Notes: a model not told the origin generated them from the sequence alone. Shown: positions 1 to 12,984, numbered from the stretch's first letter. The stretch is DNA of 64,000 nucleotides from Labia minor (GCA_963082975.1 OY720344.1:3038001-3102000); one strand, 5' to 3'. Numbers and translations are program-made.

Positions 1-277
1 TCATCAATTACAGAAACTTGTAAAGGACTGGGCTCATTAGCTAAAAATGTTCCATAATCTGTCCCTTGAAGATGAAGCTTTAAATCTATAAACATAAATT
101 ATTTTATATTAATAAATTATTATAATATGTGTAATTAAAATTTATGAAAAAAATACCTTCTAATGTTTCACACTGTACAAGGTTTAAATAGTCAGCTTGC
201 TTTAATATTCCACATTTAAATCCACGACACAATCCTTCAAGATATCCAGAATCGATATTAAACAAACAACCCTTCAT
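1..277 (-). CDS. VhaAC39: V-type proton ATPase V0 subunit d (partial, first two coding exons)
   Basis: Two exons on the minus strand, complement(157..277) and complement(1..85), joined by a 71-bp GT-AG intron; the split codon gives Asp. The start [16 protein letters not shown] and the second-exon stretch [20 protein letters not shown] are strongly conserved hallmarks of the subunit d N-terminus (ATP6V0D1; Drosophila VhaAC39). The family is about 350 aa, so only about 68 residues are here and the rest lies beyond the left edge. Subunit d is a peripheral stalk-coupling subunit of the membrane V0 sector; it links the rotor to the c-ring in the proton pump of endosomes, lysosomes and apical membranes. 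The start is the only ATG in frame and matches the usual start. It stands head-to-head with TMEM218. Confidence 0.95.
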
Positions 278-758
278 TTTGGATTTTTAGAAGAGTAAAA
301 TTTAGATTATGTTTGTGAATTATAGGATTAATTTTCCACTAAAAATGGAAGATGTCATATGATTCCAATGAGGTTCAATCAAAGAAGTGTGATTGCGATT
401 GGTTGCTACTAACACTATCTAGAGAGAATATATTAAAACAGTTGACATTTCAAAATCACCCCAAAGCCTAAATTGGCCTAAATTCACCTAAATTACAAAA
501 TATCTTGTTACCGATTATAAAACAATATTAAATATTAATAATATTTATCATAATTTAACATATATTTTATTATAAATATTTGTTTAATATTACATCATCA
601 AATAAACACTCATTTAATATATATCAACACCACATTGGTTTGTTATTATTATAATATATATATGTACTACATAATATATTTTTATTACTAACTTTTTTTA
701 ATATTAGATTTTAATTTTTATATATTTTTTTTTAAATAAATTAAATAAAAATAAGAAT
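278..758. promoter_or_regulatory. Shared upstream region between divergent genes
   Basis: The 481 bp between the two start codons must hold both 5' UTRs and promoters. The half next to the V-ATPase gene (278-480) has more mixed sequence; the TMEM218 half is almost pure A+T. No precise TATA or Inr element can be assigned by eye. Confidence 0.4.
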
Positions 759-1175
759 ATGACAGAGCATGTTATGGGTATAGGTTTTGGTATATTCTTG
801 CTTATATCATTATGGATTTTTTCATTTGTACTTTGTACAGTTTCACTTCAAACAAATAAAAAATTACTTGCATTAATTTTTATTTTTATTCCAAGCTTCA
901 TAACATTAATATTACTTTCAATTCCCCAAGAAGTAGAACTGTCTCCTACATCACTTCACAAAGTATGTTTTTGTTTAATTCTTTTTTTCATAACTTTTTT
1001 ATATTTTAAGATTTCACAATAATTTCTGTTACAGGCTTATGATAATTTATTTGCATGTAGGTTATCAATACTCATTTTATTAAGTATTTCAACGATTATT
1101 GGTTTTATTGTTGTTTTTTTAACTCATTTTATGGAATCTCATCATGCACAGCCGATAAACCACTGCAAATTGTAA
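759..1175 (+). CDS. TMEM218: Transmembrane protein 218 (TMEM218)
   Basis: Two exons, 759..962 and 1035..1175, with a 72-bp GT-AG intron in phase 0, give 114 aa; vertebrate TMEM218 is about 115 aa. Three hydrophobic segments are seen: about residues 8-28, 36-54 and 75-97. The N-terminal GxGxGIF...LW and LC..S pattern, the central IFIF...LLSIP run, and a C-terminal His-x-Met-Glu tail ending near a QPI motif fit the family. In vertebrates TMEM218 is a membrane protein of the ciliary transition zone that works with TMEM67; in an arthropod the likely site is ciliated sensory neurons or sperm, which is inference. The stop is followed after nine bases by the thioredoxin start in the same frame, and no AATAAA signal lies between them. 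Confidence 0.85.
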
Positions 1176-1184
1176 AGTATTAAA

Positions 1185-1736
1185 ATGTACCAAAGAGTTT
1201 TATCTAAATCGAAAATTATACTTGAAGTAAGTTAATAGATAATAATATAATTTCTATATATTTTTTCTAAATTTTGGGAAATTTTTCATAAAACAAAAAA
1301 TTATTGTTTTCAGATGTCATTTAAAAATCATTGTGATAAATTTAATTTATACATTTCCAATGTGGATAAAATAAAATTTCGATCTTTTTCATCAACTTCA
1401 ATACTACAAAAAACATATATAATTTTAAATGATGATGACTTTGAAGAAAAAGTAATGAAATCTAATGTTCCAGTTATTGTTAATTTCCATGCTGAATGGT
1501 GTGATCCATGTAAAATACTCACTCCTAAATTGAAAGAACTGGTCAATGCTACCAAAGGGATTGATCTTGCTGTTGTCGATGTTGAAAAAAACCCAGAATT
1601 GGTGCATACATTTGAAGTAAAAGCCGTACCAGCCGTCTTAGGTTTTAGAGATGGTCATGTAATAGACAAATTTATAGGACTTGTCGAAGCATCCATGTTA
1701 GAAAATTTGATAAAAAAGATTTCTCAAAACGAATAA
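1185..1736 (+). CDS. Mitochondrial thioredoxin (Trx2 type)
   Basis: Exons 1185..1226 and 1314..1736 (86-bp-class intron, gtaagt donor, cag acceptor) give 154 aa. The first exon adds MYQRVLSKSKIILE in frame with the ATG at 1314; the two together make a basic, Ser-rich, acid-poor presequence, so import into mitochondria is expected. The mature domain starts near residue 48 (YIILNDDDFEEKV). The active site is WCDPCK with Asp in place of the usual Gly of WCGPCK; the cis-Pro is in KAVPAV and the domain ends with a typical amphipathic helix. It reduces disulphides of mitochondrial proteins such as peroxiredoxin using thioredoxin reductase. An alternative start at 1314 would shorten the presequence by 14 residues. 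It lies immediately downstream of TMEM218 and may share its transcript. Confidence 0.92.
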
Positions 1737-1974
1737 TATTTATATAATATAATATTGGCCTAGATATGACTTCGATGCAATCTTTTTATTTATTTATTTA
1801 TTTATTTATTATGATAATATGTTTATATATATACACACACCAATAGATATGTAATATAATTAAGATAAATTAAAATTTATTTATTTCAAAAATATAATAT
1901 ATAATAATCATTTATTTACTTTTAATATTATTATTATTTAACTACTTTAAAAATTAATTGGAATATGAAGATTA
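1737..1974. other. Thioredoxin 3' flank, A+T-rich
   Basis: Contains a TTTA-repeat tract near 1786-1811 and runs of A and T. Nothing coding is visible. Confidence 0.5.
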
Positions 1975-2275
1975 TTAGAATGAATCAATCCTGGAACTCG
2001 CTTTTAGGGATGGTCTTGAGTACGCTCGTCGCATTATTTTCAACCGTCGTTTTGTCATCAAATCGCTGTCCTTTGAGGGTTTTTTTGAGTTTTGGAAACA
2101 CATTGCTTCGACAACCTCCGTTACAGTCTCGACATAGCCCCTTTTGACTTTTGGCTGTTTTGGCAGAAAACACTGAACCGGTTCGAGAGATGCTAACAAA
2201 AGATCGGTGATTGACACTGCGACTAATAGCCGAAGAATTGGGTATTAGCAAAGACACAGTAAGTAGTGTTTTCTG
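1975..2275. mobile_element. Rearranged mariner transposase fragments
   Basis: Two parts of a mariner transposase lie in opposite orientation. On the minus strand, about 2120 down to 1985, is the C-terminal segment containing FPKLKKTLKGQRFDD and AIPKSEFQD-like sequence. On the plus strand, about 2165-2265, is the N-terminal helix-turn-helix segment with RLIAEELGISKDTV. A stop interrupts the plus piece. The pieces therefore come from a scrambled or nested insertion and cannot make an enzyme. Confidence 0.75.
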
Positions 2276-2484
2276 TTTTCTGCTGTCCTGCTTGTGCATT
2301 GCCGGCCTGAACGTTGTGACGACTACTCTGACTTTTCCAACAGTTTTCAAGCGTTATACGAAAGTTGTCAGAAGTGGATTGTGGTTAGTGGAGAGTATTT
2401 TGAAGGTTAAAAAGGTATTTACAATTAACATTCTCTTTTTATGTTTTTATCATACCATTTTAGACACACCTCCTATATAAATTT

Positions 2485-2486
<2 letters not shown>

Positions 2487-2518
<32 letters not shown>
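2487..2518. repeat. (TA)n microsatellite
   Basis: About 15 uninterrupted TA units immediately left of the next mariner remnant; mariner elements target TA. Confidence 0.9.
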
Positions 2519-2520
<2 letters not shown>

Positions 2521-3845
2521 GAGGGTTATTAAATAAGAAAAGAGACAATTTCTATATATTTAAAACTATTCAATGAATGTGTACAGTCTTTTCAGGGGTG
2601 TTTGATAGCAACCTTAGGAAATGCTCTGATTATCTGTTTCATCATTTTATGTCAACATAACCTCAAAATTTTCAGTCCACTAGAAGATTGTGCCATAGAA
2701 GAGCAGCGCTCTGTCATTAGTATAAATTGCACTTTTGTTATTTTGGAAATTATAAAAAATATTTGATTCAAAATAGTCTACATTGGAATTTATTCATTTT
2801 TCCCACCTCTTCCGCTGGTTATGAGTGCCACGCCAAAAAAACAATTCTTCCTTGGAAGCGAACCAGTTCTCGAGCCATTTTCGTGCATTTTCATACGAAT
2901 CGAAGTGTTGTTCGGCAAGTGAATGTCCCAATGATGCAAATAGATGTTAATCAGACGGAGCCAAGTCTGGAGAATAAGCTGCATGCGCTAATACTTCCCA
3001 ATGGAACGCCTCGGTCGTATCCTTAACCCGTTTTGCTGTGTGTGAGGGGGCGTTATCATGAAGGAAAATAACTTGGTATTGCCTTTTTGCAAATTCCGGT
3101 CGTTTTTCACGTATTGCTCGATTCAAATCGATCATTTGTTACTGAAAACGATTTGGTTTTGCAGTGGATGTTGATGGTTCGTCTGGATTCACTCATGATT
3201 TACGACACTTCGGATTCTCATCACCTATTGCTATTCGATAAAGAAATGATTTTCTTTTACATCTGACGAGCAGCATTTGACAATGGTTTTTCGATTTTCT
3301 TGCTGTCTTTCATTCAGTTAATGTAGTACACATTTTCCCACTTTCTGAATCTTTCCCATAGCTTTAAGGCGAAGAGATACTACTTTTTGCGTCACATTTA
3401 ATTGTTCCGCGAGTTCTTGTTGAGTCTGAGTATCGTCTTCATCCAATAAGGGTTGCAAGTCCTTGTCTTCAAACTTTTTCGGTGGTTTCCCAATCTCCTC
3501 GTTTCTCACGTCAAAATCACCACTTTTAAATTTTTTAAGCCACTCAAAGCATTGAGTTTTGCCAAGAGCATGTTCATCGTATGCTTCGACAAGCATTGTA
3601 TGCGATGATCCAGCAGTTTTCTTCAAATGATGGCAGAAATACAATGGTGTCTGCAAATCATAGTTCGTAGGCACAAAACTCGACATGTTTGAGGTTATAG
3701 AAAAATATATCAGAGTATGATACTTAGGTTATTGTGTGTTGACAAACTTCGTCAACTATTTGAGGGAGAAGATGGCACTACAGAAGCGGTATTTCGGTCT
3801 TTAAGCTGATTGGGAGCACCATCTATAGGGAAATTCCGGTTTCAT
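2518..3845 (-). mobile_element. Degenerate full-length mariner element
   Basis: Minus-strand transposase remnants cover the whole family domain order: N-terminal domain with WLKKFKSGDFDV and two HTH-like segments at 3686-3318; the second catalytic Asp in FLHDNAPSHTAKRV and the third in YSPDLAPSD at 3135-2947; and the C-terminal WEKC-type end near 2790-2760. The last piece is in another frame, so several frameshifts inactivate it. The spacing between the second and third Asp fits DD34D mariner. The left border begins with ACGAGGGTTATTAAATAAG next to the TA tract; the right border, near 3845, is less clear. Confidence 0.85.
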
Positions 3846-4650
3846 ACTTTTGGTATCTTTAATTTTATTAAGAATGGATATACCTATATATAAAAGATTA
3901 AAAAAATATAGAGGATATACATAATAATTAATTGAAACAAGGAATATTTTAATGATAAGTTAAGACTGATTCATGAAAAAATAGGCGACTTTCAACGTGA
4001 AAAAAATTGAAACTTATTTATTTATTTTTTCAGGGAAAATATCTATTTTCATCTAGAGTCCGATATTCAGTCTTAGAATAACAAAATAATAAAAATAAGA
4101 ATTTATTTATAATCAGTAATAGAAATTACATCAGACGATAGTGCAAGTATAATATGAAAATTCGTATAAACAATGAATTAAATTAATTTGAAACTTCATA
4201 TAGAAATTTATATAATTCTTATTAAATGTTTATTTTTATAATATAAAGTTTATAATATCATTAATAATTATTTAATTTCGTCAAAGAATTCATCTCAAAA
4301 GTTTCTAAAAATAAATAAAAATTGTTTAAAGTTTAAAATTCAAAAAAAAATGTATTAGCGCTAAGAGCGGTGGTCATTTATCGAATTTCTAGTAAATAAA
4401 AATGAAGTGACGGCAACATCAGGGCGGGCAGCCGATCAGAACGAAAAAAGACTAGACAATTGTTTTGTTTCCGCCAGCTCGACAGCTATTTTCTATCTAT
4501 GGATTACGTTCGGTGACACGAAGATTTTAATAATTATTCAACGCAGCCTTACGAATGGTTCCAATTTTAAAAAATCAGCATCTTGTATTACATCTTTTTT
4601 GGATCTAATATTCAACATTGAATTTGTAAAAAACTTGTTGACAACGTAAA

Positions 4651-4693
<43 letters not shown>

Positions 4694-4709
4694 TAGTTAT
4701 CTTTGTGAT
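3846..4709. other. Intergenic region and ANKLE2 5' flank
   Basis: A+T-rich up to about 4365, then a more GC-rich patch (4366-4520) that could be promoter or 5' UTR of ANKLE2, then a (TA)n tract at 4657-4690 just before the start codon. The 80-codon ORF at 4407-4649 has no family resemblance. Confidence 0.4.
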
Positions 4710-7700
4710 ATGTCCAATTCTACATCATTCACTGCCAATGTTATTCCTTTGGAAAATTGTCATACATTTAAATTTAATGCAAATACCACACATGAACAAG
4801 ATGTGCAATTTTATAATGAATCAAATAAAACAATCTTAACATCAAATTTTAATAATAAAATGGCAATTCATCAATCGAATGGCAACCAAAATAAGGAATT
4901 ATCTAATGATAATTTTATAAAAACTCAAATGGACACAATAACTGACCAAGAATCACAAAATAAAGAAGAAATATTCTATTATGGAATTAATATTCCTCAA
5001 GAATCACGAATAACCGATCCTGGTAGGAATTTTTATTTTAATTTAATAATAATTATATATATATATATTAAAATATATTCAAAATAAAGCGAATACATTA
5101 AGCGTCATTGTTAACAGATTTAAAAAGTTTTTTTCCTAATATTACTTTTTTTTCTTTACATTTCAAGTACATTTTTTAGTTAATATTTATTGATAATTAA
5201 TTAATCAATTATTCAATTTTAATATAAGCAAATCTTATTTAAATTTAAATTTTAAATATTTATTTTTGTATTGATTTAATTATTTTAGTATTTTTTCATA
5301 ATTAAATTAATTTTCTAGATTTATATATATATATATATATATAACTTTTAATATATAAATAAATAGATAAATATATAAATTCAAATATTTTCTTTTCTTT
5401 CACTTATATTGACTTGAATAGATAAAGTTTTTCTAAGTAATTCATTGTTTTAAAAATTTTATTTTCTTGTAAAAATATGTTTATTTTATTTAATATATAT
5501 CAAAATAATAACTTCCCTATTTTATAATTTTTAATAAAATTTTGAGACTGTTTTATTTTCTAATTTATTAATTATAATACCTTCATACCTTGATACAAAA
5601 TGTTTTTTTTTACATTTTTAATAGTTTAGTATAATAATTACTTAGAATTTAAAAAAAAAATTAACCTCTTTAATTTAAATTTTAATTAGGAAAATCATCA
5701 CTAAGAAAACTGGTGTATATGATATTTATTTTTCATTAGACATATCCATTTTTTTTTTTGTTATTGAACATTTACTTGAACATACTTCAATGAGTTGGAA
5801 AACTTGTTTTTGCGGGACTATCGGAGGTTTTATTATATGTGTTTTTAATTTATGGAATGTGTGCGCTATGGATTTGTTAAGACTATAAAATATGTAATTA
5901 AAAACTGATCACTCCTTTTTGCAATAACAAAAACTATATTCATTAAATGTTATTCTAACAAAATTTGTGTACATTTCTAATTGTTTAATAACAAAAATAA
6001 ATAAATTACCTTGATTTTATATATATATATATATATTTGTTTAGAAAGACAAATTTGATTATTTTTTTTTTTAAAAATTAACCAAAAGACCATGAACTAA
6101 AATAACATCTAGATTCTAATTTCAGATTCTTAATAACGAATTTGGATTTTAACATCATTTATTTACAAAAATATTATTTAAGAATTAAAATTTAAAATAG
6201 AATATTGAATTTTTATTTAAAAATTATTTATTTTTAATACCAAGGGGAAAAAATATTTTGCCAAATAAATTGATTGAAATTTGCAAATATTCAATGTTTC
6301 TTATTTTGTTAGTTTCGATGAGTTGCATGTAGGCCCCAAGAATTACTTCATTTGTCTCTATTTTTGGGTATCGTAATTATTTATCCCTGAGATCGAGATC
6401 TATATCAAATATTTATTTAATAAATAAAAGAAAATAAATTAACAATTTTTATTAAATTTATTAATTTTTATTACTAAATTAAATTGTATTATTTCTATAA
6501 TATTATAATTAGAAGAATAGGTAAAAAAAATGAGGTGTTAACATGTTTAAAATAAACTTGTTTGCGAGCATCACACTACTATCATTTAGGAAATTTGTAA
6601 ATAATTAATTATAATATCAAAAGTTTTTATTAATATGATATTTATATATTATAGAATATTAAAAGATTTCATTATGTTCACATTTTATATTTTTTTAAAT
6701 TATTGAGGAGTATATGCATACTTTATTTCTAGGTATTCATATATATATTCATACATTACTAACTTCATTAATTTTATTTTCATAAAAAGATCATTTTTGT
6801 TAAAAAGAGGAAACAGGATATTTAGAAAATGAAAGACAAATTGTTGGAATATATTTAGTAAAAAATTCTAATTTTATTATTATTATTATTTTAGAGTGCG
6901 AGTTTGTCTTCGAAGATAAATTAGAGGCATTGAAAGTCGTGAAAAAATATAAAAAGGCCCGTTTCAAAATGTTTAAAACAAAAGAAGAAGCTTTAGATTT
7001 CGCATTATCATCATTTGAGCCTGCACCTACTATTAATAATAATCCACCTATAGGTAGTCCTTTAGTTGGTGAAAGGCCAAGTTTATTCAAGGGGCCAAAA
7101 ATTCAAGACTTAATTGCATTACGGAAAAGTATTGAGGCTGGTGACATAAATCATGTAAAGAATCTTATATGGGAAAATCCACGTTATCTTGTCAGCAGTG
7201 GAGATACTCCATCTATTTTACAGGTAATTTTCTTTTTTTTTTTCTCAAATAAACTAAAAGATTTTATAATTTATTTTTACATTTCATAAGTGGTGATTAT
7301 CTTTTTAGGAAGGAGCTAGATATAATGGTTTACATGTTGCTGCAAAAAGTAACCAGGCAGCTATGTGCCATTTATTATTGAGTACAGTAAGTGATCCATG
7401 TTTTGCATTAAAACTTTATGGAGATGAAGAAGGTGCCGCTTCACGGGCTTCAATTTTAACTGATCTTTATCTTAACACACCGGATAAAGGGCGTAATGAA
7501 ACACCCCTCCATATGGCTGTCAAATTTGGCGCATTAGAAGTTGTCAAAGTGATTGTATCGTATCCGCAATGTGCAAAAGATGCTGTCAATAAATACGGTC
7601 AAACAACTAGAGAGGTAATTGATTGGTTTCAATTTGTTATTCATATTCAATTTTTTTTTAAAAATTTCAATAGTTTTTTTCTTAATGAAATATTTTTCAT

Positions 7701-10700
7701 TAGAAAATACATTTTTTTTAAAACTTTTTAAAACATTTAATTTTATCAACACAAATATTAAAATACCAATTGCATTTTTATTTAATATAAATAATTCTAT
7801 TATCTTGTTTTTATTTTATAGCTCGTTGGTTCACGCATGGCTAATCCTGATGCATCTGTCACACTTGAAATAATGCGTTTACTTAATGACCAATATTATG
7901 TGCCTGTTTTACGTAGTGACGACTGTGTAGTACCACCAATTATTGGAGAGCCATTTTCCAGTACTAAACCACAATCTCCTGAGGTAAAACTTATTTATAA
8001 TTGTTTAATTGCTATTTAATTGTTATAATTCTATTTTTTTTTTCTTTCTATCTAAACAATTTTATTAGAAAAGTAATATAAATATAACAGTTCTATTTTT
8101 GTACTTTTAAATCGCTTTATATTAATTAATTAAAATTAAATGAGATTAAATTAAAATAGTTAAAATGAAGTACTTTTGTACTAACGAAGGATAATAATAT
8201 TCGAGAAGAATTTAAATCGAGGCTGCAATCGGGTTAACGCTTGTTATCAGGCAGTAAAAGGGTTTATCTCGACAAAATTATTATCAAAGGGAATCAAAAT
8301 GAAATTTGTATTATTCAGGTATGAGGCGTGGTCTATGACCTTAGGAGACGAGAGTAGTTTTAAAGTATTTAAAATTAGGATTCTTCGTAGCATTTATGGA
8401 CCAAAGAAAGATAAGGTCGAGAAAATGGAGAAGGTTGCGATTGGCAAGACGTGACAAGAATGGTAGAGAAAAGACTGGCGAAATGTCTATCTATGAGGAG
8501 ACCGATTGGGAAACGTCTGAATGGAAGGAGGGCGGACAATCTAGAAAGGGACATAAGAGAGGGTAGTTGGATGCTTGTAGCTCAGGATGGGGACACTTGG
8601 ACAAATGTTGTTGTTGCAGCCACAATATTTCGACTTCTGTAGAGCCACAGAGTTAGATAGATATTTTTCCAATTTATTTATTTAGCTTGCCATTTAAATC
8701 AATATCAATCAAATTTTTTCATTACTTTTTAAATTATGTGATCTGAATAGTAGGACTGAAAAAAATTGCTGTTTCTTTTAGCATGATTTGGAAGAGCAAA
8801 TTTGAACATAACCGTCAAGTTCAACTTCAAATTTGTCTCCACTAATCATGCTGGAACTATCACCATAAGAGACTGTTTGAGAAAAATAACATTGATAAAA
8901 TCGTTCATCTAAATTGCATTTCAATGGAAAGCTAAACAAGTTTTAAAAAAATATATTTTTTTTATTTATATCAGTTTGCTATTTAAAAAAGATTATATAC
9001 GAGGACATATTAGCTCCACATAGGTTTATATATAGCTATAGTTAACTTTCTTTTACTTCTTGTATTTCCTATCGGACCCTTGAATTAAGCATTGTGTTGT
9101 AGAACATAAATTGTACAAGAAGTAGTTTAAGTAAAACAAAGGTTTTGGAGACCTTAAATGAGTCAAGTTGATTCTTTCTTGATGATTTAGAAGGAGCATT
9201 CCTTAAAGTTGGCTTACAAGACCAAAATTTTTGTTAAATTACCAAATCTATTAATAAATTTTTTCTTTTTTCTTTTAGATATTAAATAGGGACCCAACAT
9301 CGCCAATTATTGAAATTAGAGCATTAGCTGGACCTATGGAACTTGATGAAGCTAAAAGTTTTCGTCGGAAGTGGAAAACACCACCACGACTTTTAAGAAG
9401 TCCTCTTTTAATTAAATCTCCACAATCACCGAAAACAAACAGTATATTTGGACTTGATGATCCAGTTAAAGGAGTTGAAAAAAGAGGAAGGTACAAACAG
9501 ATATTAATGATATTTAATTCTATTACTAGCTAGTCATACTTTACTAACCATTTGATAGTGCGGAGCAGTGATTTACTATTGAGAAGGGAAATCAACTAAA
9601 ATTACAAGATTTTTTACAAATATATCTATATTTTTCTATTGTTAAGTTTAAAAATAATTGTTAAATTCAATTACTCACATAACATTTAAAAAAAAATTTT
9701 GAACAAAGAAAGAGAAAGTCTTTATAAGCTAACCATAAGAATTAAATAAAATTCAACTGTTACACATATTAAAAAAAAACAATAAAAAATTTCAGAATTC
9801 TCTAAGGAAACATTACTCTTGTGAAAATATTTTCTATTAATCAACAATAGATGACAATTTATTATGAATTAGATTACAATATATGTTTTCATATATAACT
9901 GTCATATATATCAGTGCTCCACAACCTTTTCTTACCTACGGCACACAAAAATTGTTTCTAGAATTTTGCGGCACATCAAAAGCTGAAATATATATATATA
10001 TATATATATATGTAGGTTTGTATGTAGAAATTAATTTAATACGTTTGTTTACGCGAGTGTGTTATAAAGGTGACAAGCGCTTGTATTTATAATCTCAGAA
10101 AAATGACACTAATAGAAATGACAATAAACTTACATATAAAATTAGGCGGATTTCTAAAAGTTTCATTTGATCGCGGCGGCACACCTGTATCTCCTTTAAG
10201 GCACACCGGTTGCGGAGCACTGATATATATAATTGATTTGTTATAAACAAAGTAAATTGATATAAAATTTATTATATTTTATGATTTATTCCTATAAACC
10301 CTATCCAATACACATAAATATTTTATGTTTTTCCTTAAATAAATAAATTTTAATAAATTTTATTTTTTTAGAGATTTGGCTCATACATGCAAAGTTGGTT
10401 GGTCGGAATATTGGCCTTTTTTGGGAACATTTATAAATATTGCTTCTCCTTCAGGATTAGCGCGACTTGAATCATATCTTGAAGAACGTTTATTATCTAA
10501 TAATGAGACTTCCACACCTATTCAAAATACAATAAAATCAAATTTATCAAATGATAATGAAGTAAATTTAATTAGTCAATTATGTCAAGCATTTGAAGCA
10601 TGCACATTGACAGACAAATCACCAGAGAAAAAACTCGTAAGTTTTTATAAACAACTGTGAACCTCAAAAAAGAAAGTTACATTAAAATAATAAATTAATA

Positions 10701-12923
10701 AATTATTTACAGGTAATTCCAAAAGATTTTAGTTCTGTACAAACACAAATTTCCAATTTGGAGCCTGAACGAATAAGTTTAAATCCACTTTTATATGTAG
10801 AAAAAACTATAAAGGTAATTATTTACCTAAAAGAATTAATATTTAATTATTAAATATATTATATATACTATTTTAAAGGTTTTGGCAACTCGTCTCTCCG
10901 ATGGTTTAATCCAATGCTTAGGACAATCAAATACAGCTGTTCCCGATTTGCTGAAACACGAAGTGAAACATTTGGAAACGTTAGTAGCAAGTTATCGAAG
11001 TGATAAACGATTTGATTCAATTGATTTTCGATTAATTCACGCAAGATTAGCCCGAGCAGTTGCTGAACAATTGGACATCCCAGATCCTTTACGATTATTT
11101 GATGAAGCGTGTAGACCTCTCGGCGGAATTGGTGCTGAACTTAGCTCGGATGATGAATTGGGACCTCAAGATCAAGAAACACCATATCGGACAGCAGGAA
11201 GACCCCGAATAGCAAGATTAGTTCAGCAACGTTTACGTCAACATGCAAAGTAATTAATTATTTAATACTATTTATTCATATAAAATAGAAAGTTGAGTTC
11301 AATCTATGATTAGGTGGCTGCTGGGATTCAAAGAATTAAATTAAAGAATTTTCATAAAAATAACTTAAAAAGTGATCATATATTTGCCAAAGTCAGAGTG
11401 AAAAACTAAAATAATACTTAAATAATCAACTTGAAAATAAAAATAAATATTTTTAAAAACAACTTTCACTTATCACCCTTTATTCCTATATATATTTTAA
11501 TTTACTATATGTTTTTTAAAATCAATCTTTTAAAAATACTCACATTTTTATATAGATGTTTAGCATCTCAGCTTAGAAGGACTCTTTCTGAAGAGAATGA
11601 TACATCGTGTGATAATAAGGATCCATGGTCTTTAGCGGAACCATGCCTATGTTTATGGGACTCTTCTAGATTGTCAACACGCAGGAAACCAAATCGTCCA
11701 GAAACAAGGCGGATTTTATCTTTTGAAAATAGTTAGTTATACATAATAATAAAAACAAATATTATGTTTAAACAAAAATCGATGTTTTAACAAAAACTTT
11801 GCACTTTTAGCTTCTTCTTCTTCGTTAAATGATTATCTCTCAAGTGATGAAGATATTTTTACAACACCACCATCATCTCCACCACCAAAACGACGTCACA
11901 GCATTATAAATACAAAGACGGATTGTGAAACATCGACAAGTGATGATGAATGGCATGAGACAAAGGACTATCGACGTATTTACATAGAGGGGTAAGACAA
12001 TTTTTACTCATTGTGTGTACCATTTCGATCAAAGAAAAACAAATGGATTTTGAAATTTGATTTATAACGATTCATGAATGAAAAATTATAAATCTACACA
12101 TCATATCAATGTCGTCATTAATAAACAAAAATAAAAATTGTAAATTAATATATTAATTATTTTTATTTTACTTATATATTTATAAAATAAAATATTATTT
12201 AAATAAAGTATATTCAATTTATTTATTGATTAATAAATATTTTTATAATTTATAGTGACCAACCTACTCGTACTGATATCAATGTATTTGAAGCTTTAGA
12301 AGGATTCACAATAACTCCAGAACGTTATCCAAATATTAATAGATGGAGACATCTTGTTATGCTTCATCCTCCTGAAGAAAGAGCAAGGTAATAAATTATT
12401 TTTTAATATTCATCTATCCATCTATTAATTATTTAACAGATAAACCTATTCATACAAAATTAATTGAAATTAATAATATATAATTTATAATACAAAGCCG
12501 AGACAACATTTAAAAATTTGTTTAGAATCGTTTTTCTACCTGGTCAAACTTTAATTAATACAACATCAATGGATAATATAATTGTAATGATTATAAGAAA
12601 TGATCTCAGTCGAAGTTTTCAAGAGAGCCTTAGACTTACTTTGTAGGCAATTGAGGAAGCTTGAAAACAGAACCAGCTAGAAGAGGTAGCTATGCTTACT
12701 CAATAGCAAAGATTAATTCTTCGATTCTTGAATTGAATTAGGAAACAGAGAATCGGGGCAATAAGTTCAAGCAACTTTGTTTTCTTTCTATGCATTATTT
12801 GTAAAACAAATTTACTTATTCGAACAGGCTAGATTTTGAGAGATATAATTTAACATATCGAGCTATGAAACAATGTAAAATTCTAATCACAATGTGTATT
12901 TGTATATTTTGTATATTTACATT

Positions 12924-12984
<61 letters not shown>

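Noticed and set aside
1328..1607. Minus-strand ORFs opposite thioredoxin
   Set aside because: Antisense shadows of a clearly coding exon.
4407..4649. 80-codon ORF upstream of ANKLE2
   Set aside because: No family resemblance, A+T-driven open frame, and no splice junction that would join it convincingly to 4710.
10882..11736. Separate ORFs in the ANKLE2 span as independent genes
   Set aside because: They join through in-phase GT-AG introns into one ANKLE2 protein.
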